Source: Hymenoscyphus infarciens
Taxonomy: Eukaryota; Ascomycota; Leotiomycetes; Helotiales; Helotiaceae
Assembly (NCBI GenBank): GCA_001414345.1
Contig: LLCB01000002.1
Location: forward strand, 434,001 to 498,000
Reading direction: 5' to 3'
Length of the DNA stretch: 64,000 nucleotides
Program-made: the position numbers and the translations under genes
Shown here: piece by piece, positions 56,227-64,000 of the stretch
Numbering within the stretch: the first letter of the stretch is position 1
How the letters are laid out: every line of letters begins with the position of its first letter
The notes under the pieces: model-generated
Seen by the model: only the letters and a program-made list of their open reading frames with translations
The model's database searches: none
Told to the model about the DNA's origin: nothing

Positions 56227-58206
56227 CTCGGGGGAAAGCTCGAATTCAGGGATGGTGCAGCTGACGGGGGTGGGCTAGTGGATGACGAGCAACGGCGTGG
56301 CGTAGCAAGGGACCTATCGCTGGGACCTAAAGCGTCGGGCGCTTTGCTGCAGAAACACTGACGAGTCTCAACGACGTCTGGATTTTGCTGGAGAATGTGG
56401 GTTGGAGCCGCAACGTGTCACAACAGCAGCAGCGGATGCCAGTAATGACGATTGACGGGAAGGTGGTGAATGATTCTTGAACGACGATGATTAAATGCCA
56501 CACGGAGTGTGGGGAGGTATTATAACAGTCTGGTGGGCACAAGCAATTAGTCTCGGAAGGCTTTTGTCTACCACTTCGCTCTCCTCGAATCAAAGCCAAC
56601 ATCACGCCGCGCGTGTCATGAGCGTGAGACCCAAAACGGACATGCGAAGTCCCCGGGAAAGGTAGCTTACACGAAGGGTTTATCGAAAATGCTGCAGGTG
56701 GCCGCGATTTGTACGTGGGGAGTACGGATGACGAGTAAGAGACCGAGTTCGAAGGGTGCGAGAGAGCAGATTCGTGATAGTGATCCAGGTTGCAGAAATT
56801 GACAAGAGGTCCTGGAGAGAAACGACAAATAGCGAAGCTCGAAGCGGTCCACGAGGGAGGGTATCTTGAGATGCGGAAAGAAAGAAAAGACGCCCGGTCT
56901 ATGATCTATGTGATGAATTGGCGCCGTGTAAATGCAACAAACTGGCCTAAGGGCAGTGGGAGGACATGCAAAAAGAGAGTAGGAAGGTCGAGACGACGTA
57001 TAAATATATGTATATATATCAAAAAAAAAAAAAAAGGGAGAAGGCGAAGAAAGGCACAAGCTACCAGAGCTTTGCTGTCAAAGTGATAGCTGGTGGCTGT
57101 TGGGTCTGGGGAGAAAGACTGAACCGAAAGAAAGAAAGCGCCAACAGAAACCCGAGGAGCGTTGTCTTATACGGTCCATGACCAGCGAGCCAGCCATCAT
57201 TTGGGAGACACCTCTGTACGGAGTACTCCACGCTTGCTACTGGTACCGCGTCTCGTGACTGGCTCCATTGATCTCCATTATTCGCAGGCGAGTTTGGCCC
57301 TGCTGCATCGTCTCGAAAATGGATCACGGGCCCGACAAGCACGCTAGCGTTTTGCTCTGTACGTACCTGCAGCCAGTGACCGTTATTGACTAGGGCCACT
57401 ATACGAAATGGATGTATCAGTGACATGCCAACTTAGCTGCATTATCTTCAGAACTCAACTTGAGCACATCGCCATCGCTGAGTGGCCAATTCATTAACAT
57501 TTCCCCGGGTACTCTAGTTTGGGAACAAGACAACGACGCCCCTCTGCAGCGTCAGGGCCGGAGGATCACACACACTTGAGTAACCCCCCGTCCCTATCCG
57601 TCTGATCTTACGTGGGGGCTGCGGAAGAACAGCAGCGGGAGAGATACAGATCCAGAATTATTGTCCATTTGTGTCAACTCGGAGAAATCAGAAAATCGAG
57701 GCTATTCGCCTGCGGCTATTGGACTTCATTGGGGACTGAGAGCGGATGAAACAATGCAGCGGTCAGGGTCGACCAATTCAAAACCACAGCTCGGCAGAGA
57801 AATAACCTGAAACACCGTTTCGCTCGCCAAATGGACCTTCAACCTTTTTCTTTGCACACTTCTAATTTTGTACGGATTGTCGGGCCCTCGCCGCAAAGCT
57901 GTAAAGTGGCGGCCCAGCCTGAATTCCCTCCAAGTGGGAGATGCGTTAACCGCCACTGACGACGACCCCAGCAAACAATGCCTTGGATTCCGATTGAGCC
58001 GCTCTCCTCTTGTTTGATTGAGACTTGAATCAACTGGTGGTGCCTCGACTCTGCCTCCCCTAGAACGCCACCGTTTCCGCTGTCTACAACAACACAATCA
58101 TGCCGGGTGAAACGTTTGGCCAGTGGTATTCCGTGGGGATTCTTGGACTGTAAACAAATTTCTCGTCGACCTGGCTTCTTCTTGAAGGATTCTTGGAGAC
58201 GAAGAA
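56227..58206. other. Intergenic, with A15 run and AT-alternating tract
   Basis: 2 kb upstream of the NAD kinase start. An alternating TATA-rich tract at 56999-57020 runs into 15 consecutive A (57021-57035). Short frames on both strands here are low-complexity or unrecognised. No gene is supported. Confidence 0.45.
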
Positions 58207-59066
58207 TCAAGTGTGCCAGTGAAGATCTTGTGCGACCTTTTCCTTCAGCGATGATTTGACAAACTCCAACATGTCTCCTGTGCCATCCACGCCTTGCATA
58301 TCATTATCGGCGATCGTGTTGTGTTCAGCATGGCACAACGCCTTCCCCGTTTCAGATACTTCATCCCAATCCTCCAATGTAAATGTTCCTTGACTCTCTG
58401 CAACCAATAGCTCTCCTTGCGATGTAAACGCCAGTACGTGGACCGAGCTAGCGCTTCCGAATTCATTAAGACTTGGATTTTTGATAAGTTTTGGAGACTT
58501 TCCATCGGCATTGATGGCAATCAGAACCGAAGTCAGGATCATGGCCAACGGCATAGACGCGGATAGTAGTGTCAAAACTGCAGTCTGGAGTAGCGCGGGG
58601 AGAATTGCTAAGTGCTAGAAAAACAATCAGCCTCTGCATTCAAAATTTTGCCTATACATCCTCATACCGAGCCAGCCTGCACAACCTTCGAACCCGTATT
58701 TTTATTCTCTGGCGTGTCTGTGATCTGAAGTGTAACTTGAATTAATGTTCTGGGGAAGTTGTGGACGAGGATTATTTGGCGCAGTGTGGATTGCAGGATT
58801 GATTCCAGGTGTCGCTCCCGTGTACCTAAAACAAATTTGGTCAGAACAGGGGATTTACGTTGACGGAGAAGCTTGCCTCCTACACCTGCAGCTGGCCTCA
58901 CAAGCACTTCGATTGCTGCTTCTTCCGGCAGCTCATCGCGTCGTAGGACTTCAATAGGACCATTGACCGCGCCAATAACCGTATAGCCATTTTGCGAGAA
59001 GGTTGCAGAGCCATCTGCGCGATGGAGGTGCGAGAGGATGACCGAAGGCTCAGTAGCGGCGACCAT
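58207..59066 (-). CDS. RRP46: Exosome core subunit RRP46 (RNase PH fold)
   Basis: Three exons on the minus strand (59066-58877, 58825-58668, 58614-58207) give 251 aa. The RNase PH fold is recognisable from GPIEVLRRDELPEEAAIEV, the RERHLESILQSTLRQIIL helix with FPRTLIQVTLQ, and the second half with LLSASMPLAMILTSVLIAI. In yeast Rrp46 is a catalytically inactive ring member of the nuclear and cytoplasmic exosome, and the same role is inferred. Intron 1 (58826-58876) keeps the family's GVGG before TRERH only if it uses a GC donor (GCAAGC). A GT donor 9 nt upstream would also keep frame but drop three residues. Intron 2 is 53 nt. Confidence 0.88.
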
Positions 59067-59311
59067 GGTTGTAGTGCGTAGACAGCTATCGCCGTTGCGC
59101 TGCAAGATTTTTGGGTGAAGTAGAAGCTTGAAGTTTGAAGTAAATAAGTCTTTGCTGTAATTCCTTCCAGAAGCATTCCATACATAAGGTTGCGCTAACG
59201 CGGGACTCGCCGCCCCTCCATCAACCTCCCCTCCAAGGGACCTGCTGCAGTTGTAGATCAACCACATCCCTTCTCGTAAACCCCCACAAAATCCAACGTC
59301 AAACAAACAAG
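59067..59311. promoter_or_regulatory. Compact bidirectional promoter of RRP46 and the PP2A activator
   Basis: Only 245 bp separate the two start codons, which face away from each other, so both genes must share this interval for promoters and leaders. No further elements are claimed. Confidence 0.6.
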
Positions 59312-60613
59312 ATGCCGTCTAGCACGTCAATCTCGGATCCTACGAAAGACAAGCCGTCATCAGCTATTCCAAGCTTACGAGACCGCCTCCCGAAGCTTGA
59401 ACCTCGACGACGGCAAGCCCCTCCCTCAAACCCTTTACCAGTTCCCGAAACCCCAGATCTACCTTCTACTCCAGACTCAGCAACTATAACCTTCCAGAAA
59501 CCATCACGACGAATCCTCTCGCCTCATGACCACGAGCTTTTCCTCTCGTCCCCTGCATACAAGCTCCTTCTAGCCTTCATTTTTGGTCTCACAGATTCCG
59601 TTGTTGATACGCCTGCATCTGCAGTTCGAGACAGCGAACTCAGTCCTGCCGTCACGAACATACTCGCTATAATCGATAAAGTCGAAGATGTAGTTCATCG
59701 AAGCCCACCAGAAGATCAGGGAGATTCACGATTTGGAAATAAGGGTTTCCGGGATTTCCTCGACCTGGCAGACAAGGAGCATGCGGAGTGGCACAAGGAA
59801 TTAGGATTATCATCCGATGAAGCAATATCAGAAGTCTCTACATACTTTTTGCAGTCTTTTGGAAATCGCACAAGAATCGATTACGGCTCTGGGCATGAGC
59901 TGAACTTTATGCTCTGGCTGTTGTGCCTATACCAACTTCGAATTATCACAACCTCAGACTTTCGCCCCCTCGTCCTCAAAATTTTCACACGTTACCTCAC
60001 TCTCATGAGAGTTATACAATCAACGTATTATCTGGAGCCCGCTGGATCACACGGAGTATGGGGTCTTGATGATTACCAATTCCTTCCATTCTTGTTTGGC
60101 TCTTCTCAACTTCTACACCACCCATTTATTCGGCCCCTTTCAATACACCAGAGTCTCACGCTGGAAGAATATGGAAAGGATTATCTATATCTGGGTCAGG
60201 TAAACTTCGTCAATAGTGTCAAGAATGTCGAAGGATTGAGATGGCATAGCCCAATGCTGGACGATATATCATCTGCCAAGTCTTGGACGAAAGTCGAAGC
60301 CGGTATGAGACGTATGTTTGTCGCTGAAGTTCTCAAGAAGCTTCCAGTTATGCAGCATTTCCTCTTTGGGTCTCTGATTCCAGCAGTTGATGGGATGAAC
60401 AAAGAAGAAGAGCTTGGAGTACCAAGTGAGGATGATGAGACAGAAGGCGGAGAAGTAATTGTCATGAAGGATGGTATGAAACATGTTCATCAAATGAATA
60501 GTTGGGGCGACTGCTGTGGTATCAAGGTTCCGAGTAGTGTTGCTGCTGCCCAAGAAATGAAGAAGAGAATGGGAGGTGGTGGAGATGGCCTGAGACGTAT
60601 TCCTTTTGATTGA
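59312..60613 (+). CDS. PP2A phosphatase activator (PTPA, Rrd1/Rrd2 family)
   Basis: Single exon, 433 aa. After a Pro-rich, disordered roughly 70 residues, the PTPA fold carries its hallmarks: RIDYGSGHELNFMLWLLCL, GVWGLDDYQFLPFLFGSSQL and YLYLGQVNFVNSVKNVEGLRWHSPMLDDIS. These peptidyl-prolyl isomerases bind and activate PP2A-type catalytic subunits. The C-terminus has an acidic insert and ends in a Gly-rich tail (KKRMGGGGDG). Fungi have two paralogues, RRD1 and RRD2; the motifs do not let me say which this is. Confidence 0.94.
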   Translation: MPSSTSISDPTKDKPSSAIPSLRDRLPKLEPRRRQAPPSNPLPVPETPDLPSTPDSATITFQKPSRRILSPHDHELFLSSPAYKLLLAFIFGLTDSVVDTPASAVRDSELSPAVTNILAIIDKVEDVVHRSPPEDQGDSRFGNKGFRDFLDLADKEHAEWHKELGLSSDEAISEVSTYFLQSFGNRTRIDYGSGHELNFMLWLLCLYQLRIITTSDFRPLVLKIFTRYLTLMRVIQSTYYLEPAGSHGVWGLDDYQFLPFLFGSSQLLHHPFIRPLSIHQSLTLEEYGKDYLYLGQVNFVNSVKNVEGLRWHSPMLDDISSAKSWTKVEAGMRRMFVAEVLKKLPVMQHFLFGSLIPAVDGMNKEEELGVPSEDDETEGGEVIVMKDGMKHVHQMNSWGDCCGIKVPSSVAAAQEMKKRMGGGGDGLRRIPFD

Positions 60614-60847
60614 CCTAGCAAGAAATAATAATGAATATCAATCAAATTGTGAGTTTCTCTGATTTTTCCACATTAGTGTATCTGCAAGTAGAATAAATGG
60701 ATCACTGTGGCGCGTATTATGGATTATACTTGAAGTCATTGGAAGTTTGCGTCCCCTTTTCATATGGCAAAGAGGAGCTTTGAACAGCTCATTGTTACCT
60801 TTACTCTCAATAGCAAACACACGCAACAAACCCGTTTCACAGAAAGT

Positions 60848-61560
60848 ATGCCACGTACCAAGGGAAAGAAGAGAGTCTCGGCTGCCGTCCACCGAAAGCT
60901 CCCTGGCTTCAACGCTTTCATGGTTGGTGCTGTATTGAATGCAATTTTGAAACTTCTGATTTAATCAATAAACAACACCTCTTAATACAATACAAAAGGC
61001 ACGGAGACCGGGATTCCCGCCCAAAAAAGTTCCTTGCAGGGAAGTTGCTGCTCCCGAAACTGGTATTCATGTAAGTTCCTGGGGAAACTTTGATTCCTGA
61101 AGGCTGACACGCATATACAGTCTCTGAATTGGGCTAGCAAGACAGCCCTAAATACCAGCTAAGGAGCTAAGAAAATGTTATCAGGGGTATCGACGCCACG
61201 ATCTCACCTCGTAAAGCTCTGGACAAATTCTCAAATAACGGCAACAAGAAACTTGGTACTCGTGAGTATGCTGACGCTATGATATAGGAAGAAGGGGGTT
61301 TCTAATGGTTATAGTAATGGTAGCATTGTATACACTCTTTCGTCAAGCCTACGTCGATGTCTACGGATCCGCAATGCTTTATCGATTTCAAGAATTTCGT
61401 TTCTTTACTTCTGATAGTATGCTAAATGTAAGATAGTTCTTTTGCCACACAGCCCCACACCTCCAGCAGCCTCTCCAGCAACCCTATAAATCGAAATAAC
61501 GCGTTACCACATCAGCAAAAAGCAGTCCTCGTGGCTGGAACGGTTAGATAAGGTTATTAG
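60848..61560 (+). pseudogene. Family copy 2: decayed paralogue of the gene at 51461
   Basis: Exon 1 encodes a short basic start ending in HRKLPGFNAFM (60848-60922). The exon 2 counterpart reads KVPCREVAAPETGIH and is followed by a GTAAGT donor. Exon 3 starts SLNWASKTALN but meets TAA at about 61160. The exon 4 counterpart is well kept (LYTLFRQAYVDVYGSAMLYR) in a frame that exon 3 cannot reach. The exon 5 counterpart is barely traceable near 61480 (NPINRN). The motif Cys of CRQAY is replaced by Phe. This copy is dead, and its decay is unlike the intact copy upstream. Confidence 0.75.
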
Positions 61561-63011
61561 AAAAGTACATCTCAAAAGAGACTGAGCTACCGCTACATAC
61601 TATCCCTTGCTAGACGAAAACATCTCTGATTAAATTCAGAGTGACTTTGGGTCGTGTTGGCTGAGGTAATTCTCTGCACTGTAACATTCTTTTTGCTGTT
61701 TTTTCTTTTTTTTCTTGAGCGGAGTTGAGGAGTTTGGGCAAAAGATTAAGCGACAAGGAACAATTCACTCTCCCTCGGGTTCGTACTACCACGACCCACC
61801 ACCACAACATGAACTGCTACCTAATCACTGGCCATTTTCCATACTCTCTCCACCCACTCTGGTTTATCCAACAACAACCTTTTAATCACGGGACAGTATC
61901 TCTCGGTAATCAACCCCAAACACCAAAGGAATATAACGCTAGGTTGCAAAGTCTACTACGACACACATAAAATCGCCCCACCACCTACACGGACAAGGCT
62001 ACGAAGCATAAATCCTTAGAAAGTCTCCATTTCGTCATCTTTTGCCGCCATTTTGATACCAGGAAACTCATTAACCATGAAGGATTGGAGAGTTTCAGGG
62101 GACTGAAGGACTTCAAGTTACGGGTACAGGAAGGTTTTTACCAACAAGAGGTTAATGTGAGAAATCTCTCGGGGGGAATTAGGAAGATTGTTACAAAGGA
62201 AAAAGCCAAGCATACACCTGGGCCGTGACTGGTGGTTGATAGGTTGGTGAGTTAGATGGCACTTAGAATGGGATTTGCGGGTTTATTTGAGGTATCTTGA
62301 GAAATTGAGCGTGATGGGGATGGCGTTCAGCAATAAACAATTACTGTATTAAGGAGTAGAGGACTCGCCAATCAAGGACCGGAAAAGATGGAGGGTGCAT
62401 AATGTGTTGTGCGCAGGTTTAAGTAGCCGCCTACGGCTACTTTGAGGAAATCTGGCACAGGAATTCATGGCGTGATATACTAGATGGAAGATTCTTGGTT
62501 TAATTCAAAACGGTGTACTTCTGTTTGAATACTCTCTCGCATTCCTGAACTCTTTTCTTGATTCTTTGCTTTTTCTCAAGGACACAGTTATTGATCCACG
62601 TCAAGGCTGTTGAGTGGTGAATTACCGAACGGATCTGTGAATGTGGTGAATGTGAACTGTGAAGATATATCATTTCTTTATAGCGTCAAAAGAAGCTGCA
62701 AGAATCTTCTTACGAGGGAGAGCTTCAAGTGGGTGAGGTGTACTCTTGCGCCTTATTTAGTCATGCAAACATGGAGCAAAGTTCCCATATTCGTGTGGTC
62801 ATAATCTAAAACCTTTTAACACTTTGCATGGCTTTGCTTTACCTTCCTCCAGCTTTGAAGTCTTTGGGTTTGGCGAGTTTGGTTGGTCCGCGCGTGTTGC
62901 AGCCTGATGATGTTTAGGGCAGGAGCGAAAACCACCTCACCAAACCAACAAAACCATCCATCCTACACAACTTCTTCCTAGATCAGGCATCAACTCTACA
63001 ACACCGCAAAG
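61561..63011. other. Intergenic with a small perfect hairpin
   Basis: 1.45 kb with no supported gene. AAGTAGCCG (62421-62429) pairs exactly with CGGCTACTT (62434-62442) around a 4-nt loop. Otherwise only short, unrecognised frames. Confidence 0.5.
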
Positions 63012-64000
63012 ATGGCGCGCATGAGTGGAAAGAGTACAAAGAGCCCAAAGTCGCTGAGCAAAAAGGTCGCCGCCGTTAAGAATCCAATTCATCGGCAAAT
63101 TCCTGGCCTCAATCCGTTCAAGGTTTGTCGAGATCGCACTCACCTTCAAAGGGCAGGTTCTAATCTCTTTCAATAGACGACACCTGGAAAAGCAATCCAA
63201 AAGAAGGGAGGTCGAGTTACTTCAAAGGAAGTTACCGCGAATCAAATTGGTATCCATGTAAGCTATCTTCTTCTGCTACCTTGTGAAACTGACATCTGAC
63301 ACGTATTATGGCAGTCTCTAGAATGGGCCAGCAAGATTGCTCCGAATTCAAGTAGGCTATTCAGTCTTACTGCAGAAATCCGCTTGGGGATCTGGAAGCA
63401 GGTTATCAATGATCTTGGTTACGACTTTCTTTGTCCCAGCAAATTCCGGAACAAATTCGCGGATTTAATGACCATAAAGCTTGGTAAAAGTGAGTATTTT
63501 CCAACGCCCATGGATTGGGAAAGCAGAGGTACTAATCCAGGCACTAGCGTTGATAGGATTGTACACACTCTGCCGGCAAGCCTACGTCGACATCCACGGA
63601 TCTGCGTTGCTATATCGACTCAAGAAATTTGATTTTACATCTTCATATCAAATGCTCAACGTAATTCTTTCTCTCTTCTCCTTTGCAGACATAAACCATT
63701 ATTTCGAGATCATAAATAGAGACTAATCAGACAACTAGTACCTCTCAACAATCAACCCTCACCACCGAAATGCCATCGTCTCCATAACCCTAGCGTGCGG
63801 TTCTTCCCACAATTACACCATCAATACAAAGGAACTTACCTGGTCAATGTTGCAAAGCATGAGTTCATTACGAAACCTCCAACTCGATGTCCCCCATTAC
63901 GGCACTTTGGCACATCATGGGTTTGTCCAGTTGATCGATAATCTCAAGGAGAACAAGGGCTTGATGAGGATTAGAGGCTTAAAGGAGTTCGAGATGTGCC
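63012..64000 (+). CDS. Family copy 3: F-box/DUF-like protein, truncated by the window edge
   Basis: Proposed exons 63012-63122, 63177-63257, 63315-63489, 63557-63660 and 63739 onward, continuing past the right edge. Exon 1 is 111 nt, the same as copy 1, with a Lys-rich start ending in HRQIPGLNPFK. Exon 3 carries SLEWASKIAPN and LTAEIRLGIWKQVIN. Exon 4 carries LYTLCRQAYVDIHGSALLYR. Exon 5 opens YLSTINPHHRNAI, matching YLSVIHPISRNAI of copy 1. It is open through the last base and seems intact, with all four intron positions as in copy 1. Confidence 0.7.

Noticed and set aside
56999..57035. TATA-rich tract followed by A15, considered as a retroelement poly-A tail
   Set aside because: No reverse-transcriptase or endonuclease similarity and no target duplication were seen nearby; it is more simply a microsatellite.

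Overview
The window looks like nuclear DNA of a filamentous ascomycete (Pezizomycotina). The gene content and low-to-moderate GC recall Leotiomycetes/Helotiales, but that placement is an inference from memory and was not tested. The evidence for a fungus: introns of about 43-117 nt with GTNNGT donors and CTAAC-like branch points; a HET-domain gene; a Kre2/Mnt1 mannosyltransferase; Pat1, Emw1/TTC27 and Fig4 orthologues; a mitochondrial uS12 gene with introns; and RIP-like decay of repeats. I found no rRNA, tRNA or CRISPR.

Layout. 1-6 kb: an edge fragment, then an 828-aa protein rich in predicted SUMO-interacting motifs (3222-5962). 6.7-9 kb: a repeat-rich, AT-rich island in which a 518-bp hAT-like MITE with a perfect 8-bp target duplication sits inside a decayed reading frame. 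9.8-19 kb: an MFS transporter, a class-I glutamine amidotransferase-like protein, a broken acetamidase and a secreted GH43 enzyme. 19.9-34 kb is mostly housekeeping: Emw1/TTC27, Pat1, a GT15 mannosyltransferase, a BTB protein and mitochondrial uS12. 34-41 kb: a HET-domain gene diverging from a GH35 beta-galactosidase whose frame is broken by one extra G in a G8 run. 41-47 kb: Fig4 phosphatase, a J-domain protein and an unrecognised 248-aa protein. 47.5-50.6 kb: a P450 pseudogene and the carrier-thioesterase tail of an NRPS-like enzyme, back to back, which look like the remains of a secondary-metabolite locus. 51.4-64 kb: NAD kinase, the exosome subunit RRP46 and a PP2A activator, flanked and followed by three same-strand copies of one gene family. 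The first copy is intact, the second is dead, and the third runs off the right edge.

Functionally, the housekeeping genes cover mRNA decay (Pat1, RRP46), cell-wall glycosylation and integrity (GT15, Emw1), vacuolar lipid and transport functions (Fig4, MFS), NADP supply and PP2A control. Between them lie accessory genes with many broken copies (amidase, P450, NRPS-like, family copy 2, beta-galactosidase frameshift), so the accessory segments look like they are turning over. Exon boundaries were read by eye from splice signals and frame continuity and have not been checked against transcripts.
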